Of a DNA stretch of 64,000 nucleotides, positions 45,929-56,559 are shown piece by piece (position 1 is the stretch's first letter; the number at the start of each line of letters is the position of its first letter). Source of the stretch: Nectonema munidae (taxonomy: Eukaryota; Nematomorpha; Nectonematoida; Nectonematidae); NCBI GenBank assembly GCA_030549495.1, contig JAUIRK010000297.1, positions 248,001 to 312,000 of the forward strand, read 5' to 3'. The translations under genes and the position numbers were made by a program. The notes under the pieces are model-generated. The model made no database searches, had not been told where the DNA came from, and saw only the letters and a program-made list of their open reading frames with translations.

Positions 45929-48164
45929 CAGGGATCCGCCAAATCTGGTCATCGTATGATTTTTTTTCTAATTAAAAGAATTTTTCTTCAATTTTAGAAA
46001 TCAACAAAAAAACAGTTGCCATTCATTTATTTGAAGCATTTTTAAAAAAATGTCCTTTTCTTTTGTATAAGTTTTTCTAAATTGTAATGAGTTGAAAATT
46101 TTACTGAAAAGAATTTTGAATACCATAACACAATTTTTCTTATTTCTTCATTCTGATCACCATACCTTTTCTTTTTTCGTTCCAAGAAAAACAAACCTAT
46201 GGAAGCTAAGAAAAGAAAAATAGATTTGGAGCGCAGAGCTTTTAAGAGGGCTTAGCTATTTTTTCATTGAGCATTTTGCAAAGTGTGTTCGCTTAATTTG
46301 TCAAGAAATCATTGCCGTGAAGAAAGTTTCAAATATAAACGGCACTACGAAACTCGGCATAATCATTACAATACTTATATCGGAAAGCACGAGAGCACGA
46401 AGTTGCAAGGCTAGAAATATTTTAGCAAAGCAATCATCCATTTTTACTAGAAAAGTAGAAGAAAGTGACTGAAACACTCGCCCTAACTACGAGGTATCAA
46501 AACTAATTGCAGAAAGAATGGAATCTTTTACTGATGGAGAGTGCTTCAAAGAATTACTGTTAAAGCTAGCAGATGTTTGTCCAGAAAAATGAGAATTATT
46601 TACTGCTATCAGCCTGTCGGCAAGAACAGTAACGAGGCGAATTGAATAAAATATCTGCAGCAAATGTCAGAAGTGGTTTGGAGGACATTTTAAATAATTT
46701 GGAGTATTATTCCTTTGCTATCAATGAAGGATACTTGTCAACTTGCAGTGTTTGTAAAGGTATAACACCACATTTGATATTGTGGAAGGCATAATATTTT
46801 GATATTAAAGATATTTCGCAAAGCATAATGAAATGGATTACTGAAATGAATCTAGATTTATCAAAGCTTTCTGGAATAATCATAGATGGGAGCACCAGCA
46901 ATGGATAGAGAGAAGAAGGGCTTTGTTGCATTGCTCCAATGCCATATTGGTAGTGATAAAAATATTATTAAACGTCATTGCATTTTATTCATTAAGAAGC
47001 GTTGTGTGCAAAATCATTGAGTTTTAAGGACATCATGGCAGTGGTCGTCAAAAAAGTGAATTTTATACTGTCAAGAGGATTAAATCACCGCAAGTTTCAA
47101 GAATTTCTAAAACAAATCGACGCATCGTATGACGACCTTATATATTTTTCTAATGTTCGATGGCGTATCGACAGAAAAATGTTGGAACGAGTATATGTTT
47201 GAGAGAAGAGCAAAGATCAAGATAATTCTCACTTTCAAGATCCATAGTCCGTTGTTAATTTGGCTTTTTTAGTCAAATTACTGCTTTTGAGAGAAAACTT
47301 CAACTGTCGGAATTACAGCCTCAAAAGGAAAACTACTCTCATTTCCAATCACAAGAGGGATGTAATACCAGACATTTTTGTGAGCTCTATTAATGATTTG
47401 AGGAGCAAGTTTTCCTGACTTCAGGAAATACAGAATTCTCTTTGAGTTATTTAGTACTCCTTACGAAACAGACGTGAAGCAAATGGCAGAAAAATATCAG
47501 GAGTTGATTTACAGTGCGACGGATTTTTGAAATTGAAATTTCATTTCGATTCCATTGCTGACTTCTACAAGAAATATATATTGCCGAGTGGAAAATATAA
47601 AAACATCATGGCAAATGCTAAACTGATGTCATTATTTGGAAGTACATATGCTTGTGAACAACTTTTTTTCCAAAATGAAATATACTAAGTCATTTGAGAA
47701 CAAGACTGCGTGACGACCACCTGGATGATGTCTCGCTTCTGTCATCGACAAATATTTCACCTGATGTAAAGAAATTATTGCATAATAAGCAGAAACAAGT
47801 GTCTCATTAAATCATTTACCGTTTCAAACTGCATTTCGTTTATAACAAGGAATTTGCTTTTTTATTTTTGTTGATTGTGATAATATAGTTATTTTTGTTA
47901 ATGCTGCAGTAAAATAAGAAATTTGCTTTTTTTGTTCTTAAATGTTTTTTAAATTTTTTATTCCATGAAACTGCATAACTGTTTGTAATCAATTACTTTA
48001 TTTAACTTTTAATCAAAAAATATGAATAAACAATATTGTGAGAAAAGCACAAATGCATCATAATCACACACAAGTAATAAATTATCTTCATCGCTAGGAT
48101 TTTCAGGGTGGGAGGGATGGAATCAGCAATCTTGCTTAACCGTGGAATGGAGTGAGCATCCCTG
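45929..48164 (+). pseudogene. hAT transposon with GTF2IRD2-like transposase, broken
   Basis: Possible short ends are CAGGGATCC at 45929 and the complement of CAGGGATGC ending at 48164; no target duplication is clear. The + strand carries the GTF2IRD2/FAM200-type order: KRKIDLERRAFKRA (46210), KRHYETRHNHYNTYIG, then ISLSARTVTRRIE (46600), WITEMNLDLSKLSGIIIDGS, ALCAKSLSFKDIMAVVVKKV, FILSRGLNHRKFQEFLKQID and LIYFSNVRWRIDRKMLERVY (47010-47200, with the RW pair), and SLFGSTYACEQLFF near 47630. The many stops and frame changes mark it as long dead. It is a different lineage from the opposite-strand hAT at 50218. Confidence 0.7.
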
Positions 48165-48640
48165 GCGAACCCTTATATAGCTTTCGCTTTTCAATAAACG
48201 TTTAGCTTGTAGATTAGTGGATTCTCAATTTCTTATATTATTTAATCGAAGCTGATACCTCTGATGGAGATTTAATCGCTTTGGACTCAATTCGGCATTC
48301 TTGTTATAATACAGAAGGGAAAAAGGTTTTAAATTTAGCTGCAAAGATCGAAATCAAAATGTAAACACTTTTCGATGGTTTCATGTTCTTTGACAATGGA
48401 TAGAAAAAATAGTTCTAAATTTTATCTTTTTCTTTTAATATTTTCTTCTATATATTTTTGAATTATCTGTTTTTCAACTACTAGTAAAGTCACGAACACA
48501 TTGAAGTTTTTTTTATTATGGATACAACTATTTTTGAGTTCACAACCCTGTACTATTTTTGGATGAACTTTTGCGTAAAAACAACAAAAATCATGTTTTT
48601 TTCCGTTTAATATTGAAAAAAGGTCACCCATGATCCATCA
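48165..48640. other. AT-rich spacer
   Basis: No feature recognised. Confidence 0.35.
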
Positions 48641-49760
48641 TCAAATAATCACTCAACATACTAACAGTTAACCCTGAAATCAATTGAAAATGCATGATTT
48701 AGTATTATCGTATTGAAAAATTTTTTTCAAAAAGTTTATTGATTAAAAAAGGAAAAAAAACTTGACTAAAAGTTGAAAGAGGACATATCATTAGATGCGA
48801 TGAAACGCAATGGCAAGTTTGGCTTCTTTTAACATACTTTATACAAATCCTGCATAACTTTGATGGATCTTTTACAACACCGATTGCTTCTCGGAATATT
48901 GGTTCTTGAAGGCTCTTATGACCAATGCATTTTGAAAGCTTTTTTGTATGGTTTGAAAGCATTTGTCAATGATCATATGTTTCTAATCGAAACGTTTGAT
49001 CATCAAACCAATGCGGAGCCCAAACATATGAAACAAAATAATAAATTGGTTGAAGTTGATTTCTCAAATCGGGCAATAAAAAGTATGCTAGAATAATTAG
49101 AATGGCTCGTGTATTCCATCTCGCCTTACAAATATTTGGAATTTTTTTGGAACTTAATGAAAAGAAGGGTTTTGTTTTCGTTTAAAAATTTGAAAGAGTT
49201 CACCAAATTGTACCAAACCTTCATATCGTCTTTCTAGGCGACTTGCTCTTCAATTACATACTTTCCATTTTTGTAGCTCTTCGTAGCTTCTCAACAAAAA
49301 AATACTCCACATCAGGTTTACGATTAGAACTAGGAAGCCGTTCATCCATGAAAATTCACAAAATACGATCCAAGACGTGATGCTGGCAGCTGACGAATTT
49401 AGGTTTAGTCAAATTTTTGGTTAAAAACATGTTTTGCAGTCCACTACAACTCCATTTTTTGCCGGTGTTTACATTTGTTGTATCGCAAACTATCATCAAA
49501 ATCGAGCTCCACAAATTAAATTCATCTAAAACATTCGCAATTCCTTCAGAAATAGACTCCGCTTTGCCATCATTTAATTGTATGACACTCAATTTCACTT
49601 CTTTTGTTTCATTTTTGATAACAATGGCCTGAAATTCACAATCTTTAATGTTTTTGCTGTCGAAGTGTAAACTCCATTCATACTTGTCTAAATATTCTGA
49701 AAATACTCGGACATTTTTGAAAAAGCGTCAAATTTAGTCCCCATTTTTTTTCAATTATAT
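48641..49760 (-). pseudogene. Unclassified hAT-like transposase (CQHHVLDRIL / DTTxVNTG family)
   Basis: The - strand reads YEWSLHFDSKNIKDCEFQAI (49660), LSVIQLNDGKAESISEGIAN and VLDEFNLWSSILMIVCDTTN then VNTGKK (49460-49590), and SCQHHVLDRIL at 49370. Broken frames continue toward 48700 with residues resembling a RWNSRAIxALL block. LHFDxK gives a first Asp, CDTTNVNTG a second, and C-x-HH a CxxH pair, paralleling hAT catalytic order. The same arrangement is in the element at 11985-14110. The C-terminal half has many stops. Ends not found. Confidence 0.5.
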
Positions 49761-50209
49761 TATATTGCAACTTTTTTTAAACGACATATTAAAAAATTTT
49801 AAAAAAAGAAGAAAATTTCATTTTATAGCCATATATATATTCAGTTTCGATGAATTAAAATAAAAATGAGAAAATCATACTTGCGATTGAGTGAGCTGAT
49901 AATACAACTCATGTTATGGGTGACCTTTTTTCGAGATATCACCAAAAAAAGTTTATTTTGGTGATTTATATATAAAAGTTCATCTAAAAATGGGACAGGA
50001 AGTTGAATAGTTGTATCCCTAGTATACATACATGCTCATATAAAAATCTACCCTAAATCCAAAAAAGGAAGGTGGGCAGTGAATTTGGAAAAGAACCCAC
50101 CAAATATTTTTATAGCACATAAATATATAAGAAAGTATTCCCTATAATTTAAATCATTTATCTTTATTGATTACTGTAACTTAAAGAGTTAAATTAATGT
50201 AATAGAATA
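49761..50209. other. AT-rich spacer
   Basis: No feature recognised. Confidence 0.35.
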
Positions 50210-50217
50210 CTTTAAGC

Positions 50218-52065
50218 CAGAGGTGGGGAACCTTTTTGTGCACGAAGGCCACCTTACAATTCATCGTCCCTTATAGAGGCCGCACTGAACAAATTACTAT
50301 TTTTTTTCAGTTATTTTTATCCCCTCGTACAACATTTAATAATAATATCATAATTTATAGTTCTTTTATTAGATTATTAAAATTAGGATTTTATTTTATA
50401 CAAGTATTAATTAATAATATTCTTATAAAAAAAGACAGACGTATAAACATCGAGAATATGAAGTTTTAAAATATTTCATTTAGGTGAGTAGGTCCTTTTT
50501 ATACAAATTAATGACTTCTTTGAGTTTGCTTCTTTTGAGAAAGCATTTTGATATCAGGCTCCAACATACTGGTTCTTAGTTTTAATTGGTCCTCCAAATG
50601 CTCATCTGTCAACTGTGTTCTCAGCGAATTCTTTATTTGCGTCAAGTACGAGAATGTGGATTCACAACAGTATGTTGTAGAAAAGCAGGAAATCAGTCGG
50701 CGTGCGTGTTCATGAAGACGAGGATATTCTACAGCCTTTTTCTAAATTTCAATAGGATCTTCCCTGTTGTTAAACAGAGATTGATCTGTATTCTTTAAAA
50801 GATTCATAGATATCTTCATTTTCACTCATTACCTTCGTAAACTCGTGAATGTGTTCTTCTGAAAGTTTTGATTTTAAAAAGCTACATCTCTGAAAAAATT
50901 TAGATCTGATAATTCACAATGTTTGTCACTTTCTTTGAAAAAGTCAATTATTTGTTTTCATAAAGACAAAATTTTGACGAATACTTTCCCTTGTGACAAC
51001 CAGCGTACTTTTGAGTGTTAAGGCAAATCTACACTAATTACTTTGTCATCCATCATCAGCATGTTTCGAAATTGACGATGCTTCGTGGCATTTGCTCGAA
51101 TATAGTTAACAATACTTATAACCTTTTGCAAAGTATCATTTAAAATGACAGATTTTGCACAGAGATTTTGTTGATGTAAAATACAATGAAAAGAAATCAG
51201 TTCATTTGGATCTTTGGTTTCTCTTTTAAGTTGCGCAATAAATCTTTCATTCTAAATACAATAATTGTGCTGCATCTGTGGAATCTGTCGATTCATCAAG
51301 GCTACTGAGTAATACACATTTTCCTTCTGGATTACATTTTTGAGTTGTTCTGTTAGATTATAAGCCAATTCATACTGTCGATCTGTATTAGAACTTCTTT
51401 TAGAGGCACCTCTTTATATTTGTTAACTTTATTTGGATCTACACATCTTACCACTTCTAAAATACATTCCTTCATGAGTTCTGCATCGGTGAATGGTGTA
51501 CCCTTTTTTCCAAGCAAATATGCAACTTTATAGCTGGCTTCTGTCACAGCCTTCCCTTGATGTAACACAGAATGGAACTATTGTCTTTGCTTTTGCTTTC
51601 CATCTTTCAGTTTCTTCAGTGCTAGCTTTTGAGACTCACACTCTAATTTGGGATATTTATTGTCTCTATGAAGAGCGTAATGTTGCTGTGCATTGAATTT
51701 CTTAACCATTACAATTGTGGTATCACACAGCAAGCAAGACATTTTGCCGCCCCTATTCACTATGTCACTGTTACAAAAAATTATCATAAATTAAAGACAA
51801 TCTATTTTGTGTCCTTATATGAATACATTGGGAGAAAACCGGTTAAGTTAAAATTCATTGATTCAGAGAAAAATGCTTTCAATTTCTGGGAGTGACATCG
51901 CTGAACACAATTAATATTCCTTTCGTCTATGTGTGTGGTTTATATTATGAGTTTCAGGTGTATAATGATTTCAGACTTAAAAACTATTCCAGGTTTTTAT
52001 TAAAATAATATTTATATCAAAGGCCGCACTTGATGGCCCGGAAGGCCGCAGGGTCCCCACCCCTG
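50218..52065 (-). mobile_element. hAT transposon with both ends and degraded transposase
   Basis: The ends are CAGAGGTGGGGAACC and, complemented, CAGGGGTGGGGACCC. An exact 8-bp duplication CTTTAAGC is at 50210-50217 and 52066-52073. The transposase is on the - strand. A zinc-knuckle head reads KMSCLLCDTTIVMVKKFNAQ, QHYALHRDNKYP (51640-51740). VAYLLGKKGTPFTDAELMKE and CILEVVRCVDP follow (51430-51530), as in GTF2IRD2-like hATs. The dimerisation region reads YCCESTFSYLTQIKNSLRTQ then LTDEHLEDQLKLRTSMLEPD (50560-50680). Frame changes and stops between the blocks mean it is inactive. Length 1848 bp is short for an autonomous hAT. Confidence 0.85.
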
Positions 52066-52406
52066 CTTTAAGCGAAGGGTTCTCAACCTGGAGTTCACAA
52101 CAAGATTTCTAGGTGTACTTAGATGGCTGACAAAAGTATTTTAAATAGTAGTAATTGCGGAATATGAAATTTAGTGCTAGCAGTGTCTGTTCCTTCAATC
52201 TCCCTGTTCTACGCTGGCTTATAAGTTTATATCGTTGCTTGCAATAGGTGAATATGTAAATAATCAAGTCTTTTATTCCAGAATTCAAATTTATAGCATC
52301 TTTATTTTTAGATATTGATTTCATCTAATGCTCTAGTTCTTTTCAAGATTTCTTCATGAGTATTCGGTTTGATGAAGACACTGTCTATGCCGTAGTGTGA
52401 ATGTTA

Positions 52407-52575
52407 GGGGTCGTTCACAATTGATGTCAACTAAAACGGGGGGGGGGGGGGTATCCAAAGTTGACATAAGTCGATTTTGTTAAGTGATGATATATCTAAA
52501 AGTTGACATGAGGAGGGGGGGGGGGGGTTGAAATTTTTCAAAAAAAAAAGGTTGACGTCAATTGTGAACGACCCC
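52407..52575. mobile_element. 169-bp MITE with 25-bp inverted ends and TA flanks
   Basis: GGGGTCGTTCACAATTGATG (then TCAAC) at the left matches the complemented right end GGGGTCGTTCACAATTGACG. TA flanks both sides. The middle is G-run and A-run rich. The superfamily is not fixed; TA duplication is shared by several superfamilies. Confidence 0.75.
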
Positions 52576-52632
52576 TATAGAATATCGGACGAGAAAATCA
52601 TCAGAAAAATAAGCTAGAGTGAATATTGTATA

Positions 52633-52683
52633 GGATAACGGGGTTGTCAAATGATCGAGTGTTGGATAAACGAGGTCTGACTA
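52633..52683. mobile_element. Lone Tigger/pogo terminal fragment
   Basis: Complemented, it reads TAGTCAGACCTCGTTTATCC, then ACACTCGATCATTTG, the standard sub-terminal pattern of Tigger elements (CAGTCAGACCTCG). The body would lie to the left but is absent. Confidence 0.55.
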
Positions 52684-52911
52684 TTACCAATAAAGCCCTT
52701 TCATGCGGTCTTCAAAAGACACATTTTTGACAACTGAAACGCCTCAACCAAGAATTCTGTTCATCAAAAATTTACAAAACAGGGCATTTGTGACCACCGG
52801 TTCAATAACTGATGAAAAGCAATAATGAGGGATAAGGCTTTACTACATGTGATGAGTAGTGATTACTGTCTCTCCGTGTCCTAATGGAAAATCTCTAACA
52901 AAAAAAAATTA

Positions 52912-54866
52912 GACGTAGCATGTTCTGTTTTATTCAGACGTAGCCTGTTCTATTCTGCTCTGTTCTATTCAGACGTAGCCTGTTCTGTTCTATTCAGACG
53001 TAGCCTGTTCTGTTCTATTTAGACGTAGCCTGTTCTGTTCTATTTAGACGTAGCCTGTTCTGTTCTATTTAGACGTAGCCTGTTCTGTTCTATTTAGACG
53101 TAGCCTGTTCTGTTCTATTTAGACGTAGCCTGTTCTGTTCTATTTAGACGTAGCCTGTTCTGTTCTATTTAGACGTAGCCTGTTCTGTTCTATTTAGACG
53201 TAGCCTGTTCTGTTCTATTTAGACGTAGCCTGTTCTGTTCTGTTCTGTTCTATTTAGACGTAGCCTGTTCTGTTCTATTTAGACGTAGCCTGTTCTGTTC
53301 TGTTCTGTTCTATTTAGACGTAGCCTGTTCTGTTCTGTTCTATTTAGACGTAGCCTGTTCTGTTCTGTTCTATTTAGACGTAGCCTGTTCTGTTCTGTTC
53401 TATTTAGACGTAGCCTGTTCTGTTCTGTTCTATTTAGACGTAGCCTGTTCTGTTCTGTTCTATTTAGACGTAGCCTGTTCTGTTCTGTTCTATTTAGACG
53501 TAGCCTGTTCTGTTCTGTTCTATTTAGACGTAGCCTGTTCTGTTCTGTTCTATTTAGACGTAGCCTGTTCTGTTCCGTTCTGTTCTATTTAGACGTAGCC
53601 TGTTCTGTTCCGTTCTGTTCTATTTAGACGTAGCCTGTTCTGTTCCGTTCTGTTCTATTTAGACGTAGCCTGTTCTGTTCCGTTCTGTTCTATTTAGACG
53701 TAGCCTGTTCTGTTCCGTTCTGTTCTATTTAGACGTAGCCTGTTCTGTTCCGTTCTGTTCTATTTAGACGTAGCCTGTTCTGTTCCGTTCTGTTCTATTT
53801 AGACGTAGCCTGTTCTGTTCCGTTCTGTTCTATTTAGACGTAGCCTGTTCTGTTCCGTTCTGTTCTATTTAGACGTAGCCTGTTCTGTTCCGTTCTATTT
53901 AGACGTAGCTTGTTCTGTTCCGTTCTGTTCTATTTAGACGTAGCTTGTTCTGTTCCGTTCTGTTCTATTTAGACGTAGCTTGTTCTGTTCCGTTCTGTTC
54001 TATTTAGACGTAGCTTGTTCTGTTCCGTTCTATTCAGACGTAGCCTGTTCTGTTCCGTTCTATTCAGACGTAGCCTGTTCTGTTCCGTTCTATTCAGACG
54101 TAGCCTGTTCTGTTCCGTTCTATTCAGACGTAGCCTGTTCTGTTCCATTCTATTCAGACGTAGCCTGTTCTGTTCCGTTCTATTCAGACGTAGCCTGTTC
54201 TGTTCCGTTCTATTCAGACATAGCCTGTTCTGTTCCATTCTATTCAGACGTAGCCTGTTCTGTTCCTTTCTATTCAGACGTAGCCTGTTCTGTTCCATTC
54301 TATTTAGACGTAGCCTGTTCTGTTCCGTTCTATTCAGTCGTAGCCTGTTCTGTTTCGTTCTATTCAGACGTAGCCTGTTCTGTTCCGTCCTATTCAGACG
54401 TAGCTTGTTCTGTTCCGTTCTATTCAGACGTAGCCTGTTCTGTTCTGTTCCGTCCTATTCAGACGTAGCTTGTTCTGTTCCGTTCTATTCAGACGTAGCC
54501 TGTTCTGTTCTGTTCCGTTCTATTCAGACGTAGCCTGTTCTGTTCTGTTCCGTTCTATTCAGACGTAGCTTGTTCTGTTCCGTTCTATTCAGACGTAGCC
54601 TGTTCTGTTCTGTTCCGTTCTATTTAGACGTAGCCTGTTCTGTTCTGTTCTATTCAGACGTAGCCTGTTCTGTTCTGTTCTGTTCTGCTCTGTTCCGTTC
54701 TATTCAGACGTAGCCTGTTCTGTTCTGTTCCGTTCTATTCAGACGTAGCCTGTTCTGTTCTGTTCCGTTCTATTCAGACGTAGCCTGTTCTGTTCCGTTC
54801 TATTCAGACGTAGCCTGTTCTGTTCTGTTCCGTTCTATTCAGACGTAGCTTGTTCTGTTCTATTCA
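52912..54866. repeat. TGTTC-based satellite array with higher-order units
   Basis: About 65-70 units share the core TATTYAGACGTAGCC plus a variable number of TGTTC/CGTTC pentamers. Unit length changes in blocks of 5: 25 bp to about 53230, 30 bp in the middle, 35 bp with TGTTCCGTTCTGTTC at about 53570-53930, 30 bp with TGTTCCGTTCTATTCAGACG at about 54010-54400, then mixed 30-35 bp. TATTTAG changes to TATTCAG near 54030. Long open frames on both strands (FCSVLFRRSL or SDVACSVPFY repeats) arise because 30-bp units are whole codons; they are not genes. Confidence 0.95.
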
Positions 54867-54889
54867 ATCAATTTTAGTGTTTTGCTAGT

Positions 54890-56045
54890 CTATTTTCGTC
54901 GAAAACGGTAACTATTTGAAAATTTAATGAGTTTAAAATGTTCTATCGGTGGCATAATAAAACTGCTGGTTTATCGAACTGTGGTTAATTTGATGAATTT
55001 ATCAAAGCTATAAATCCTACTTTCAGAGTAATTCATGGTGAGCTAATGAAAAGCTATAAATCTCTAATAAATTATTTGTATTCACGATCATGTGAAGAAT
55101 TTCTTCTAGTCCCAAGCGTTATTCAGGTGATTGGTTGAGATTCATCAGTCTATTTAAATTAAAAGCATCTTCATCAATCTGTTCTTGAGAGACTTGTACC
55201 AAGCAAGTTTTTAATGATGAATTGTCTTTGACTTCTTTATGGGAATATCTATTCCAAAGTTACAACGTTTGAAACAAGCAGATAGTGTAGTAGATGTGTG
55301 AGAAATTGTGTTATCAAAGAAAAGCAAATTTTTCCCTTCTATCCTTTCATTTCTTTATTGATCTCTGCTACACCAGTCAGTAAAAAGTTGAGAAATAGTT
55401 GAGCTGATTTATCTTCCAGCGCCTAATGCATATTGGTTTTTTAGACTTTCCCATTATCAACGGTGTTAATCTTTCACCTGTTGCGCTCCACCCAAACAAA
55501 ATAGTTAATCTCTATTTTCGATGTTTTTGTGCCGTTCTTACAACTTGATTTTGTTGCAGGAGGTTTTTATTGGAATGCAAGGAAAAAAGAGGAGTTTCAT
55601 CAAAGTTAAATACGTCTTGAATCTTGTAGCTCTCAAGTAAAAAAAGAATTTCTTCAATCCACTCATCTACTGTTTTCTCATCAACGTCAGCTTTTTCTCA
55701 AATTTATTGCCAAGTATTTGTTGTATTTAGTTGCTTTAGCTTGTATGATTGGGTGAAATATAGGAACATTTTTAACTTGTCCAATTTACAACTTGTTTCA
55801 ACACCTTTTTTCCATCAGCGTTCTTGCCAAATAAGTTCAGGTATGTTGGCTTTTCTTAGTATATCAGATACTGTACTAATTGTGACTCTTTTTTCATTTT
55901 TAAATCTAATTCACATTTTATGTTCATCCGAAAACAAACTAATGATAAAAAATGACATGTCTTATTCTTCACTAACGTTTCACAGATTGACAGTGCACAT
56001 CTTCCCTCACGCGTGTTGCTTTGTTTGCCATCCCTTGAAATAACT
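54890..56045 (-). pseudogene. Tigger/pogo transposase, degraded
   Basis: The - strand reads DVDEKTVDEWIEEILFLLES and YKIQDVFNFDETPLFF (55600-55700, D1), then FGWSATGERLTPLIMGKSKK (55430-55510), the segment between D1 and D2 of DDE_1 transposases. Weaker blocks to about 54900 fit the C-terminus. The region up to 56043 holds remnants of the N-terminal helix-turn-helix. Frame changes are frequent. It abuts the TGTTC satellite. Confidence 0.6.
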
Positions 56046-56256
56046 TATATACTCATAATAAATAAATGTAAGCTAATAAGTGAGAAAGACACACACACAC
56101 ACATATGTGCTAGTTAATTTATAAGTTATTAATAATGTTCAAAATTTTTATCAGGATATTTATTTATTTAAATTTTGGTTTATGTAAAACTAATTTTACG
56201 TTTTTTCATGCTTACGTTTTCCCCTATCCCTTACGATAGCGAAAATATACCATCAT

Positions 56257-56551
56257 GCCCGTAGCTAGGACTTTTCAATTTGGAGGGCTGGAAAAAATTG
56301 GGGGGGTTAGGGTTATAATCTAAATATTTTCACAAAATTTTTTTTGGTACTTATGGGTTATCTCTCGCCCATTCAAAAAATTTTTTTTAGTAAATTACTG
56401 AAAAAAATTTAAAGTGAGAGGGAGATAACTAATAAGTACCAAATTTTTATATATAGTCTAAAAATAAACCATTTTTTGAACCCTTTATTGATATCGAAAT
56501 ATATTAAGTTGGGGGGAGCTTAGCCCCCTCCTGCCCTCGCTGGCTACGGGC
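56257..56551. mobile_element. MITE with GCCCGTAGC inverted ends
   Basis: The left end is GCCCGTAGCTAGGACTTTTC; the right end, complemented, is GCCCGTAGCCAGCGAGGGCA. Inner G-rich blocks (GGGGGGGTTAGGG, GGGGGGAGCTTAGCCCCCTC) mirror each other. No coding sequence. Superfamily undetermined. Confidence 0.65.
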
Positions 56552-56559
56552 CTGTATAC

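Noticed and set aside
45929-48164. Clean hAT boundaries at CAGGGATCC and GCATCCCTG
   Set aside because: Kept only as approximate limits: the ends match over about nine bases and the flanking 8-mers do not agree.
53969-54533. Long open frames on both strands in the satellite
   Set aside because: They follow from 30-bp units being a multiple of three and encode only the repeat; there is no independent start, fold or conservation.
52912-54866. CRISPR-like regular repeats
   Set aside because: There are no unique spacers; the whole unit repeats and varies by pentamers. It is a tandem satellite in an animal genome.
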